A stretch of DNA of 64,000 nt from Aptenodytes patagonicus. Taxonomy: Eukaryota; Chordata; Aves; Sphenisciformes; Spheniscidae. Each line of letters starts with the position of its first letter. Within the stretch, counting starts at the first letter, position 1. The position numbers were made by a program, and so were the translations under genes. Positions 34,401-48,029 of this stretch are shown one piece after another. The notes under the pieces are model-generated. The model had not been told where the DNA came from and did not search any database. It saw nothing but the letters and a program-made list of their open reading frames with translations. Where the stretch lies: contig NC_134949.1 in NCBI RefSeq assembly GCF_965638725.1, positions 120,961,794 to 121,025,793 on the forward strand, in the 5' to 3' direction.

Positions 34401-37400
34401 CATTGTCGGGGTTTTGGAGTTTTCTTTGTTTGTTTTGGTTTTTTTCCCCTTCTCCTCTGAGCTCTCTTCCACTGTGGGGTCAGTCACAGTGGGCCAGTTG
34501 AGTGATGAAAGAAAAGACCTTGAGTTCCTTTTTCAAAAAGCAGTTTACAAGTGTAGTTCTTATTAGTATATTTTTAATGTTAGAAAAACATATTAGAATT
34601 AAGCTTTTCGTTATATTGAATTATTTTAATAATTGCACGATAAGTACAATTCAGCTGTTGCATTGCGCTAGTTCTTTCAAGTGCATTAGAGCCCTCAATC
34701 TTGTTGGGCACTAGAGGTCTCTTATTTACTCTTTTTCAAAAGACTGCCAGCTCATTTGTATTCTGAATACAGAGCCCACCATGTTGCACTTGCTTGCTAC
34801 TTTATTATTAGAGGTATGTCATGTGCCATAGACCAAAAAACACTAGCACAAATTAAAAGTCCTAGTTATTGGATATTGCTCTTTCCTATACAAGGAGTGG
34901 CACAGCTTCACTAGCAGGAACAAAGCATAAAAATCTTTTATTTTTCTTAAGAAAAAAAAAGATATAGGACAAAGCAGCTTTTTGTTATTTATTATGCCTT
35001 TGGGAAGAGGAGTCTAAAGTTCTCTTCCGTAACTGGCAGCACAGTGCTGAGCATTTGAGCCTGGATAGGCTCTTTTAGGTAATTGAGTATGTAACTACTC
35101 TTTCTGGTACATTGATAGCAAAAGAATAATTGAAGAAGTTATACATAAAAGCATATATTTTGTCGTATAAATATGACTCTATTTAATTTTTGTTTATGAA
35201 AGATCTAGGGAGTTCAAAATATGTCAATACAAAGGGGAAATACACACTTGCAATAAATCCTCAAGCATTTTGAGGTATACGTTTGCTATGACTTTTATGA
35301 TGCGCTTGACATTTTCCTTCTGCCCAGCAACAGTTTGTTACAGCCTTTACCACAAGAAAGACTGTCAGTGGGAGGTTATCAGATGTGAGAAGTGCTACTG
35401 CTGGAAGATGTCATCTGCAGACATTGCTTACATTTCTTCCCTTTATCTATGTTTTCCTCCTCTATTCACCCTGGGGGAAGATAGAAAATGGATTAAAATT
35501 GATTGAGCTAATGAGTTTTGGAAAAAATGCTGAAATACACGTTTTCCATAAAACCACAAATGAAATGCATGCTGGCTACAGTCTAACAGGGGACTCTGAA
35601 GGTGGAAATGCTCGGATGCAATATTTTTCCTTATTTATCACAGGAGAAAAATCTTGCATCTCATCTGTGGCACCTTTCATTGTGAAATCTAAGAACTTCT
35701 TACGAACATTAATGACTGAAGCAGCGAAGTTTAAATGGTCACTTTGGAGTGGCTATTCATCTTTTCTAGAGGGAGCATCTGAGGCACCCAAACCCCATAA
35801 CCCTTGCTCCCATGCAGGGAGCTTTTGGCAAGGGTAGGGTTACGATCGAGGTCCCTTGTCACCCAGAGCTACCATCCCTGGTTCCCAGTTAATGTTTTTC
35901 ATCTTTAACGCTTGGACTGATTCACTGGGCATCTGTGTGATGCCTAGTGTGATCCCAGACCTGGCCTTGCTTTGGGTGGGAAGTAGGACCTGAGTCCTCC
36001 CAGGTTTCCCTGCCACCCAAATCATCCATGATGCTCCGAGAGCTTTGCTGAGCTCCAGAGATGGCAGTGGAGGCCATCCCTCTGCCTGCCAGAGGTGGGT
36101 GCAGAGCTGGCTGGGTGCCATGGGCACAAGGTGTCAGTCTCTGCCTTCCTGTCTGCACTGCTGCTCTTTCTGGCTGCCTGATTTGGAGGCAAGGTCAAAA
36201 AAAAGAGATGAGGTGACTGCTAAGGCATCTTGTCTCAGGTACAGTTGTCCTACAATGGATAGGCATAGTCCAGGGCAGGGCAACCCGGGTTGATTTTTCA
36301 GCATTGGCTTATATTTACCCTCTGTCCCTATTTATTGGTCTATAAAAGGCTGATAAATTATACTTGCTTACTTCAGGAATGAAGCGTTATTACTGAATTG
36401 CTATATAATGTATCTTTAATGTGTTATTTAAAAAGAAGGGCAGAGATGAGCTCAGAATAAATGCAGGGTAGGAGTGTTTTTTCCACCCCACAAATACTTG
36501 TGTTTCTGGCTGCTTTTGCCCTTCTACATCAGAGCTGGCTGAAGTTGGAAAAAAGAGAGCTACCAGCCTCAGCATCCCCCGCGCCTGGGGCTTGCCAAGC
36601 AGTCTGGTGGTGCCATCTCAAATCCTGCCCGGAAGGGGCCCTGGCAGGAAGCCCAACGCCGAAGGCACCTGGCTGATTGCACTTGGACCGCAGGTTTATG
36701 CCACCCGTGTACCCCACCAGTGCAGGGGCTCCAGGCCGCAGCCCATCCACGGGTGGGCACTGAGCCGCCACAGAAACGAGACCTTGCCGACTGCACGGCA
36801 GGGGAGCTGCAAGTTGAGCAGGAGCCCCGGGCAGCAGCCACCTCCCTACCAGTACCTGGGAATGAGTTTGAACGTGAACTTAAATTGCACATCCCTGGGC
36901 GGTGCTGAGCACTCCCCTCCCAGGCTACTGGCGACTTTGCAGTAGGGCTGCGTCTCCCTGTTCGGGCAGAAATGGCGTGATGGACAAGGAAGCCCACCCT
37001 GCAGCATGTGGAAGAAAAAGAAATGAGAGAGCTTCAGTGGAAGACCAATATCGATTAGATATATTCATTTTATCTTCTCTTAGAATTACAGATGCTACAA
37101 ATCTCTGTCTGGTACTGCTAACGAAAGGTGACTGATCAATTAGCTGGGACTGTGCCCTGGGATGCTGACGTTGTTTGCTACTTGTAGTACTTAGAGCACT
37201 AACTTTAGAGGCTTGTATTTTTGACTGACTGAATTTGTAGCTGCATTACAAGTCTCTTCACGTTTTTCCAGTTAAACTAAATGACTATTATTTCCTCCTC
37301 CCTCCCCCACCCAACTGTTGTTGTTTAATTAACCATAACATGCTGCTCTTCAGTGGGTGTTTGTTTATAGCTAGATAAATGTCAGTGATATGCTGTAGTG

Positions 37401-40400
37401 TAAAGTCCTTTAACTCAGAATAGTCAGGTTCTTTTTACTACACTACATTTGTAAATAAGAAAAGCTGCCTTAAAATCTATTTTTCTGATGACTTTTCTTA
37501 ATATTTTAATTATTATTTTAAAAGAAACATGCAGTTCAAATTGGAAGTGAAACATTAATCCCAAACTGAAACCATGTATGATGAGAAAAGATTATGTGAA
37601 TTTCTTATAATATTTTATCAAGAGGTTTAGTTCCCTAAAAATTCAGATCACATCTGCATTTCTCAGCTTTTTATTTTCTGTCTTTTCCTTTCTTCTTAAG
37701 CCTCTGAGAAAACGTAAGCAAAATAAGTTCATGACCAGCAAAATACAGGGAACACAGATGTAGAGTGATCACTTTGATTTCTGGTGCCTGTGTTCAGTTC
37801 CTCCAAGGTACGTGTAATATCTTGAATAACAAAGCATTTACTTTGCCAAAAGTGCCATTGGAGCACTTTTAAAGCTGGTCCCAAAAAGCTTTGTAATCAT
37901 TTCTCCAAAATCATCTTGATTTTAATATCATTTCATATAAGAAATATCTGATTTCACTTTGCATATGTAGCACGAAGTGGATAGTTAATAGATATTTGGG
38001 GTACAAGATATCCTAATATCTGCCCTTTCTTTGTCAGGAGGAGTACAATGGACTAGGTTTGCAGTTTTCTCCCCTCCCTAAATTGTACAGAGCTGGGACA
38101 CAAATCCTGGGCGTACAGCTCAGTCCAGTGCCTAGAATAAAGATACTCCTGCTTAAAGGGGAAAAAAAAAAAAAGAAGAAAAGGAAAAAAAAAAAGAACG
38201 AGAGACAGAGAGGAAGGCTGAAAACCTCGGCAAAGACAGAATGGGATTATAATGGTCTAGGACACTGCACTACGTTTTCCCCTACAGTAAATCGATAGAC
38301 TTTCCTTTTCAGGCTGCCCAAAGTGCTGCCGGCAGTCTTGTCTGATCACATATGCTAATCCTGCCTCCTGTGGGCCCCAAAGACTGCTTACGGCCAGGCT
38401 GAAAGCCGGGCTGAGAGTACAGTCCTAGCCTGAAAAGCACCTCCAGACACAGCGCATTTGTCAGTGTGAATCCAAAGCTACATCAGGTTACACGCAGTAA
38501 CAGCAGTGCATTTCTGCCCCGCTGGGGAGTTAGGATCAGCCCTGGTGTGAGCACCGGTGGAGGGGAGCCGGCTCCAATGGGGACGTGGCCCCACAGAGGT
38601 GCTGGGCTGGGAGGTCTCTGCCCGAGCTTGGCAGCGGGACTGCCCTCCACGATGGGTGTGCACCCGAGAGCATTGCCGGGAAAGGGCTGGAGCTGGAAAC
38701 ATCTCAGATCCTGCGCTGTATTGGTGGGGTTGGTAGTTAGGACAAGTCATGGATGAAGCATCTGTAAGTATAGGGCTTTGCAATGCTACTTTTTTGATAA
38801 CTTCTTAAAAAACTGAATTTTCAAGGGTGGGTTTGTTCCTCTTTGGGAATGAAGGCAATGGCTATATCTGCTTATAAGCTCGCAGTCTGTTTCACTGTTG
38901 TTTTTTCTATCTGACTTGACTTGGCAGGACTGAAGAGCTGAGGAATATGGGCACTGAAATCAATTTGTCTGAACAAGACATCTCTAATTGTGCTGTAATG
39001 TTTATCCAGACTCATTCTCTGTCATGAAAACATGCTGAGGGCATTTCTACCTTGCTGAACGGCCACAGTGCAGCAACCTGTAGCTGCCACAGTGCTGTAC
39101 GGTGCTACGGGGCCAGGCTGCCTGGCAGCTGGCTCATGGACCTCCCTGTGCTGTACTGAATTACGGAGTCTAGACCAGCTTCTGTATTCCTAAACGACTG
39201 CTATATTTTGCGGATATTTTGCATTTTACTTAAACATAGCACTGTTCTGCGAGCTGTAGACTAAATCTGGAAGATTTATTGCCTGAACCATCTTACTTGG
39301 GACCCTATGCTGAGATTGGATATCTGTGTCTTTTTTGGGTAGAAGGCTCCCAGTCCCCATTTTATCACCAGAAGCCATAGACACTCACTGCGGGGGAGAA
39401 ATTCCTTTTCTTAAAAACATAAAATTTAAATGGGGGGAAAGCATGGAGAACACCAAAACCAGATGATCATTGCCATCAGATGTCACAGGAAGAAGTCATG
39501 ACTTGCCCAGTGTCACTTGGAAAGCATGTGGTAGAACTTGCTGTTGAAACCAAACCTATCAGTGCTTTTCACAATATCCTTTTTCTTTGGTTTTTTTGGG
39601 GTTTGGTTTGGTTTGTTTACATGGTGGCAATCTGCATGTTTTGAACCTGGGGAGGAAAAGTGTATTTGTGATTTAAATTGTAACAGTATAGAGCCTGTAC
39701 AAGCTATTACCTGTGCACACATTTATTTTTATTAGTTGTGAAAAGTTTAGCATGTCTCACACTACACTTATAATAGCTGCTGAGAAAGATCATGGACCTA
39801 AAACTGTGTGAAAGGTAGAAGGGGAAGGCATATACATACATTGGCATGTAATACACAAGGATTCCCATTGGGAGATAAACTGTGTTTTCTACTGCTTATT
39901 TCTATTGAAGCAAACTATCTCAGGCCAGGAAGAGTTGTTTTTCCTGCATCATCATTTTTGTTTTTGCATGAGAAAGCTCTTTTGAGAGAAATGAAGTATC
40001 AGCTCTAGTCATTAAGATTTTTGTACCATGAGTATGCATACACATAAGCATGTTCATGGCCAGCGTACGTGTGTGCATGATGAGTCTTCATTCAAGACCT
40101 CCCTTTCCAGAGTCAGGCTGTGTTTTTTCATCAGCATGTGTTGCAAAACCCCACCGAACAACATGGGGCACAATCCGGCTGTGTGGCAGCGTGGCAATGC
40201 TGGCCCTTCCCGAGCATGCTGACTTGGTGATGTACCCATCACCCTGGACGTCCACACGCGTTTCAGGAGTGGGAAATCCTGATGTGCATCGCCAGGGGTG
40301 TCCTGGGGGTACCCCCTGCACTCATGCTGGAATGAAGGTGACAGGCGGGAGGTGTGTAAGCAGCTGCCTGGCGCCGGCGCCAGCAGAGCCCTCCTGCTGC

Positions 40401-42240
40401 CACTGCTGCCCCAGGGCTCAGGAGCTGCAGATGTTGCTGGAAGCTTTGTCGTCAGCACCACCTCTGGGTGCTTTTCTTAACGACAGAATAGTAGGACAAC
40501 ATGTAGTAATTTCCCCAAGTAACATATGTTGGTATGACATTTAATTTGGCAGCTCTGTATATGACTTTCACAAACTCTCCTACTCTCTCACCTCCACTGC
40601 AGTTTTTGATGCATTTTTTCCCCCTCTAAGACACAGCTTCTTAAGATTTGTTGTCAGATACCAAAACTTAGCGAGCATGTTAAAACTCATTTTCCCCCAG
40701 GATTTTAGAATGGCTTCTCCCAAGGCCAGATCCTGAGCTCCCTACAAGTTCTGTTACTTTTAGGATGATTTTTCTTTTGCTAGCTACTCACAGAGCAAGG
40801 GCTGATGAATCTGTAGACTGTGTCATATACCATATGTGCAATTTTCTCACAAAAAGAACTCTCCACATTTTATGAGATGAAATGCTACTCCTATCCATGC
40901 TATTGATCACAGACATAAAGCCACAAAGAAGATGGGGAAGAGGAGGGATGCTGAAAACTTGGAGGAAAACCAGTTCAAGGACAGTAATCAGCTTTCTGTA
41001 CTCCTGATATCCTCGCAAAAATATCAAATCAAATGTTAAGATTGTCAGCTGGGATCTTCCTGTTTTTAAAAACATGCTCGGTTAGAGCTGGCCCAGGCGT
41101 GGATCCGTATAGTGTGAACCTGGGCTCTGTCACCCACAGGGAGCAGCACAAAAGCCACTGCTTTGCCTGTCGGAGTTGAGGGGTGAGCAGCACAGAAGGG
41201 GAGCTTTTCTGGGAAAAAGTACGCTTTGCAAAGTAAGCTAAAGCAGCAGGCAGCAGCCTCTCTCCGAGACCTCTGGGCTGTTCTGTAGCCTTTGGTAGGC
41301 AGAGTTTGTGCTCAAGCCAGAGCCAGGAACATTGAATTTTTCTGCCGGAAAAATATTGTCCTCTTCGCTGGATGGCAAAATCCATTTTTTTGCATGGGGC
41401 TTTGAGGTTGAGCAAAGGCATTTTACATCACCTTTGCCATGTAAAATTTTACATTGCCTTTCCCTTTTCATATGTACGAAGCAAAATATTTTGTGCCCCT
41501 TTACAAAAGTCAATGCAGCTGCCTTTCTTAAATCACCTTAAAAACAAAGCAAAAATAATTTGGAAGGTGTCTAAATGCCTTTATTTTTGAAATTCCCTTC
41601 CTTATCTTTACCAAAGTTAGAGAAAAATTTATTTGAACCCAAAGTGTATTTTTGATGACGAGGCTCTACATAGGAAAGCGGGGGGTGATCCATTAAAGGG
41701 ATTCAGATGGTAGGGTGAGGAGTGTCATATGAATAATGTTGGCAGATGGGACTTAAAGAGAGACACTACCTTCTAATATTTGAAGCAGAGCTTCAGTCAC
41801 TGAGTAGCATTATCAAATCTGTCTTTTCCCAGCATCTTTGTACCCATAAACAGGAAACATCCCCCAAATGGCGAAGTGTTCTCTCAAGTGCTGCTCAATT
41901 TTAACATAAAGGACTCCCTGTTAATATTTTGGGAGAAGGGGAGGAGAGTTAGTGTTGTTCTGGCTATCATAAGCTAAGAACATTAGCCAGGTGGGGCTTG
42001 GGAACAGAGATAATGTCTTTTATTAGACAAACTGTTACAGCTGGGAAAAGTAAAAATGTTTTCTGACACACACACTGTCCTTTGCTGAAATGAAAACAGC
42101 CAGTTTCGAAGTGAAATACAAACTGGGAACAATTGCTCTGAGTTTATCTCGCTGTGTTGATGGTTAAGCTGTTTGAGAGAGAAGGTAAGAAGTAAGGAGT
42201 AAGGGAGGATTTTAGTACCAGGTCAGGCGGCTAAGGAAAG
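34401..42240. other. Intergenic, no gene recognised
   Basis: Mixed composition. GC-richer patches at 35850-36280, 36550-36960, 38500-38720 and 40170-40460 are open in several frames on both strands, with no recognisable protein. Small features include an A-rich run at 38160-38200 and a pair of near-repeats around 41408-41460 (ttttacat blocks). No repeat family recognised. Confidence 0.5.
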
Positions 42241-42268
42241 AGGAGGAGGAGGAGGAGGAGGAGGAGGA
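42241..42268 (+). repeat. (AGG)9 trinucleotide microsatellite
   Basis: Nine uninterrupted AGG units plus one base, in a generally purine-rich stretch 370 bp before the long polypurine tract. Confidence 0.92.
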
Positions 42269-42639
42269 AGGAGTTATCACTTGTAGAGCACAGAGGGGCT
42301 AAGGATTGACTGTGCTGAGCTGTAATATTCTCTGAAATCACAGGGGTAGAGCTGCCTTTAAAGGAACCAAATTCTTTTGTCCTACAAGAAACTACTGAGT
42401 TTCAGTTATTTAGTTCGTTTTTTTAAAAACAGGCTTGGATTTCTTTTTCTTCTATTTTCTGCCTTCCCTCACCTTTCCCTTCACTTCTGTCATACCTTTC
42501 AACTACAGCAAGATGAACGATGCTTACACATTCTCCCCAGTTTTTAGGAAAGTTCTCTTCCCCTCCCACTTCTTTCCTACCTGCATCTCTTAAAAAATTC
42601 TCCATCCTCAGAAAAGGTGTTGGCACAAGGGAGAAGCTA

Positions 42640-42741
42640 GGAAGGAAGGAAGGAAGGAAGGAAGGAAGGAAGGAAGGAAGGAAGGGAAGGAAAGAAAGAA
42701 GGAAAGAAGGAAAGAAAGAAAGAAAAGAAAGAAAGAAAGAA

Positions 42742-42837
<96 letters not shown>

Positions 42838-42861
42838 GAAAGAAAGGAAGGAAGAAAGAAA

Positions 42862-42903
<42 letters not shown>

Positions 42904-42915
42904 GAAAGAAAGAAA

Positions 42916-42987
<72 letters not shown>

Positions 42988-43070
42988 AAAAGAAAGAGAA
43001 AGAAAGAAAGAAGGAAGGAAGGAAGGAAAGAAGGAAGGAAGGAAGGAAGGAAGGAAGGAAGGAAGGAAGG
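42640..43070 (+). repeat. 431-bp polypurine tract, GGAA flanks with a GAAA core
   Basis: An almost pure purine strand made of tetranucleotides. GGAA units fill roughly the first 50 and last 60 bp, with GAAA units between, interrupted by occasional single-base insertions. Long lysine/arginine/glutamate-rich or phenylalanine/leucine/serine-rich open frames across it are artefacts of the repeat. The mirror symmetry favours triplex (H-DNA) formation, and tract length is probably polymorphic. Confidence 0.97.
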
Positions 43071-43525
43071 ACGGACATTTTAAAATGAAATTTCTTGGAA
43101 ATTTTTTTTTTAACAGCTGGGAAAACGTTTAATTGAAAAAGCTGGTTTTAAGAGCTAAGCTAATGCTGCTACAATAGTAGGAGGGGGGGTGAAAGAGAAG
43201 CACAGGCATGTTTAGAGCCACGTATGTGCATAATGACTGTGTGTCTCACAGCTGACTCATTGCCATGTTCCAGCATAGATCATGCACATTTGGGGGTAGT
43301 ATCTTAACTCACCTTTCTTCTGGGGGCTGTTCTTTTATTAGTAGGTGAAATAACAATTATATTACATAAAGCACGCATGAATTTTCTCCCTCAAACTAGC
43401 TAGTCTGTTCAAATGTCAGTAGTCTCCCCTAGTCCCTTGCTGCTGCAGAGCTGACCCTGGCAGGCGGGAGCCTCAGGCCGCCCCTGCCGCGGAGCAAAGC
43501 CCCATGGTGTTGCGACTGCAGCACT

Positions 43526-43540
43526 GGGGGGGGGGGGGGG
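43526..43540 (+). repeat. G15 homopolymer
   Basis: Fifteen consecutive G in a GC-rich context. Exact length is the kind of feature that sequencing often miscounts. Confidence 0.9.
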
Positions 43541-43554
43541 CACGTCTTCATGCC

Positions 43555-43608
43555 GCGTGCACACATGCACACATGCATGCACGCATGCACACATGCACGC
43601 ACGCACAC
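43555..43608. repeat. Alternating purine-pyrimidine tract
   Basis: TGCACACA/TGCACGCA-type units alternate purine and pyrimidine for about 54 bp with very few breaks. Such tracts are Z-DNA prone. Confidence 0.85.
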
Positions 43609-46600
43609 TGCCATCGCTCATCTTCCATCTTGGCAGGGGAAGTGGATTCATGTATCAGGCGCAGCACTCTGCGAGCACCCTCGCTCTGGTGTTGTGTGTA
43701 TAATCTGTCTTGTTGAATGGGTACTTTATAATTTTAAGTAAGGAGGTCTGCTAATTGGTACGATGCTCTTTAGGAGGGATTCATGTACTCCATCACTCTT
43801 GAAGAATAGAGTACTGCTTAGTGTCAATAAGAGTGACAATATACTTTTTTCCAGACTTGTGCTGCTCATATAATTGTTTAAAGAAGCATCAATCTAAACT
43901 AGAAGACTTCATCAATGGATGCAGCATAACCATGCCTGTCTGTATGATACAAAGCCTATACGATACAGACTTTAGCATGTATCTATTATCTTTGGGCATG
44001 TTAGTTATGTTTTTGTCCTTATTATTTAAAGATTTAAATAAGGAGAAGACAAATGAGTTGGGAAATTCCTTTGAGACTTTGCTATTCTTAACTTTGGTTC
44101 TTGGCTCTGCCACAGATGTCTTATGTGACCTTGATCAAATTGCTTAACACCTCTGAAATGGGTTACTCTGTGTAAATTAGTGATAATAGATTTCTCTCTG
44201 CTTTCATTGAAGTTTCTATTTTAAGCAGATGGGAAGTGTCATCTGCTTACTTTGGTTCTACATTTTACTCAATAGTCTTATACTACTATTAAGACTGGGG
44301 ACTGGGCAGTTGAGTTTAAATGATGTAGTAAACAATGAGTGCTTGAAAACCTGATATGAGTGACAACCATACTTTAATTCTCTTTGAGAAAGTTTTTTTT
44401 TAGTGCATACCTATCTTAATAAAAAGTTGTAAATTCATGCTTCTACCTAAGCTGGAGCAGCCTGCAGGTTCAAAGTGCCAAATTTCTAAAAGGCTGTTAT
44501 CAATCATGGTCTTTCTGATCTAGCCAAAATAAGACAGAAAATCTCAGAGGGGATCTCTCTTCCACGAAATTTGTAGACCAGCTATTCAGCCTCTGGGAGT
44601 TTATGGGAAACCGCATGCCTATCAATAATTATTACCTCTGAGACTTCTATGTAACTGTAGAAATCCACAGTGCCCCATGGGCTATTTTAGGGTCCTTCTT
44701 GGATCGTTTGTTGAGTTGTGAAATCAAATTTTGTCTCACCTGTTTATATTTGTGGAAAAAACTTCTTCGAAACCTCCACTTTTGTTTCTGCACAGTAGCA
44801 TTGCAGGCTTGTTTGATTTCCTCAGTTGCTCTGCAGTGAAGATCTCAAAGATCAATTTGGTACGTGGGGTTAGAGATGGGACGGGCAGGATTTGAGTAAA
44901 GGTGAAGAATTCTTGGCTTGTAACAGCTCAAAAACCGTCTGGCCTTGAAGCTGCAATATGTTTTGCAATCAAAATTAAGGCTGAAATGCCGCCTTTGGGA
45001 AAGTGAAGATAGTTGCCTCCATATATTGCTTTTCATAAACAGATTGAGGTTGATGTTATCTTCCTCTGTTCCCATGGACCTTCCTTAGTTTATGGGATTA
45101 GATTTCTGACCCAGGCACCCTATTTCTTCTCCTTCATCTGCTATTGATCTAATCAACAGCAACAAAAAAGTCACAATTTCTTTCTTGTTTTTATATCCTA
45201 AGGAAAACCCTTAGGAAACTACTAATGTTCCTACTTCTCCCCCAGAAGGGGACCACCCTGAGACATTTAGGATTCTCTTTGATTGGAGAAATTAAAGATC
45301 AACATCGGCCAGGAATACATGGATATCTGCAACTCTGCTTTGGTGCAGGGCAACTAAGTGACCTCTCAAGGCTCCTTCCAGTTCAATTTTCTGGCCTCCC
45401 TATATAGCATTGCAATATGTCTAGAAAGAGCAGAAAAGATCCTGCATATATATATCCCATTATTGAGCTCTTTTTTCAATAACACTGGAAAGGTCAGTTT
45501 TGAAGGGAAAATCCCCATGCAACCTTTAACTACCACGTTGCTGTTGATATATTAATCTTCTATATTTTTTTAAAGATCACAACAAAGCAAAAGGCATCAT
45601 AATAAAAGCAGGTGTATGGCAGTTGCATGAGGCAACTCTGACAGATGTTTCACCAAGAGCAGAAATTTGAGCTCTTGCAGAGCAGAGAGAGAAAGACTTT
45701 TACCGTGCAGAAATGCTTCATAGATAGGAAATGTGTATTTCTGCTTGGGATCGCTTGGAAGTACATGGAACCACTGAAGTAGGGATAACAGGCTTGGGTC
45801 AATAAGCATAAAGCCAAACAGATTCTTGTATGCATACAAAGCAAAAGTTCCTCTCCTTTCCACCAGTGCTATATGTTATAATATTTCTTCAGGTGGTATA
45901 GCTGGGAGTCAGTCTGGCAGGCGCTTCAGAATAGATTGTCCCCATCTGCTTTTTCATCTCACAGGCTAAAGCTAATCTCAGAAACCCTCACATCTCTTTT
46001 TCTAGCTTCAAAAGAAAAATAATACTTGACATTAACTATCATGGTAAGTTCCTACCTACAGAGGCGATGGATTTCTTAAATAAATGTAGAAGTCCAGTCA
46101 TTTATTAAAAAAAACCAAAACACTGGCTAAGTTGAATAAACATTGATCATCTATTAATATTAAGAACGATACATCTTGCTGCTGCTTTGGCTCTGGATCA
46201 GCATCATCATTTATTGACATTTTGAAATAGCACTGCAGAATGGATGATGCTCAGATCTGTACCTGAAAAATCCACCAAAATCTTCCTGCAGAGAACTTCA
46301 GAGGAGAGGAAAACAGAAACAGAAAGGATGCATAGCTATCAGACAAGACTTATGCAATAAGTTCAACACCTCATTTTACCCACTTTATATGCATTTTGTA
46401 TAAATCAAAGGTCACATGTTAAAGTCTATGTTAAATCATTAAATAGCTCTTTTCAAAATGTCAGCAACTCATTGCACAAATAGTCTGCCAAATAATAGTT
46501 AATCAATTGTAAATGGCATGCAGATTCTCATGTAAACTTTGGGGAAATTGTTAACCTCAGCTAAATGTAGATAATATTTTTCATGGAAAGTCACTTCATA

Positions 46601-48029
46601 CACTTCCCTTGGCTGATTTAGACTGGGTAAAGCTCTGATATAAATAATTTCAGAAATGTGGATTATACTGAAAAGTCATATTTGATCTTACTAGCATTAC
46701 TGTACTCTTCGTAGCTCTAGCCAATAATTCCTTTCTGCATAAAATCAGCCTCTTCACAGATCCATGTCACTGGTTTAGACAATACATTGGGTCAAACCTT
46801 GAAAAATAAAATATTTGTGTAATTACCGTAACCCTGGATTTTTCCCCATTTTTGGTAGGATGGACAATAGCATGTAAGGAATTGTGTGGGGTCTCTGGTT
46901 CTGCCAAAATGTAGCCCTTGAGCTCTTAGCAAGACCAGCTCTCCTCTCATTTGCACTGAGACTAGAGGTTTTGTGAACTGCCACCCTTTCCTTCTTCCCT
47001 TTCTCGTTCTGGCGTGTCAGCTCCCTTCTTCGTTTTACCATCACATTGGCTTTCTCTAGGCTGCTTCCTTTTCACTCAGAGACAATTTTCTTCATAGCCC
47101 GGTCCCCTCACATGCAGGTGTAGGATTTTCTCTTCCCACTCAGTCCCTTCCCTCCTTTATTTTGTCCCGTTATTTCTCCTGTTGAAGTTGCGCCTCACTC
47201 ACCCTCCTTTTAAATGTCTTTGCCTTTTCTTGCAGATCCTTGTTCAGGACTGCAGCTTCTTTGTCGGTAATTTCCCTCTTTCCCTGCATCTTTTAGGCAG
47301 CCTAGGTCACCGCTCCAGGGCTCTTCCACCGGCATGGCACTTTCACCTGGCTCCGGGACCAGCCCCGCTGGTGGGGGCTTCATGGGGGACTCTGGAGCTC
47401 CTGCCCCCAGTCACACCATCCTGCAGATGCTCTCCCAGGGGGGGCAAAGCAGCAACCCACCCCAGGAATCAGAGAAAGAGCGGTTTCAGCCCAGGGCTGG
47501 GGAGACATGTGAAGGGAAACCCGGCCACCGGTCACCACAGGGGAGCGGGACGAAGGCTGGGTGAGAAGTACAGTGTTAAGGCATCTTTATCCAAGGACTT
47601 CATTCCGTTTATTTTCCCATTACCGGATTTTTCTGAGAGAGAAAACAGACTTCAGAGTATGCTTGTAGCTCACTTATAATTGGGAACACACATTACTTTC
47701 TGGTGCGATGGCAGTGCAGCATGGCATCCCCTTGACACACTCATTCCCTCTTTGACATATTCTGCTCATCCATGCCGACTCTCCTCACATCTTCCTTCCC
47801 TTTGCAGCTCTGCCCAGCGCTTTGCATCTCCACTTCTTAATGGCAAGCTTATTTCTGATCATGTTGAGGAAAACTCACTTGCCTTCCGGTGGGTGCTGGA
47901 GTCATAGTACATTTCCAGTTCATTTTTCCTGCCACCCTTGTGCCCCACTGCTGCACTTTGAACCTCTGCTGTGCTTTAGACTTGCCACTTCTTAACTCTA
48001 ATTTATGGTCATTAGTTAGTCATCATATA
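43609..48029. other. Intergenic, no gene recognised
   Basis: AT-rich except for a GC-rich patch at 47300-47560. A 165-residue open frame there (47182-47679) resembles nothing I know. No repeat family recognised in the rest. Confidence 0.5.

Noticed and set aside
36569..36997. Overlapping 142-residue (minus) and 117-residue (plus) open frames
   Set aside because: GC-rich DNA depletes stop codons in all frames. Neither translation shows a known motif and there are no convincing splice sites or poly(A) signal.
42520..43083. 187-residue Lys/Glu/Arg-rich open frame and its Phe/Leu/Ser-rich antisense partner
   Set aside because: Both are produced by the GGAA/GAAA microsatellite, whose units contain no stop codon in these frames.
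47182..47679. 165-residue plus-strand open frame
   Set aside because: No recognisable domain, overlaps another open frame, and lies in a GC-rich patch.
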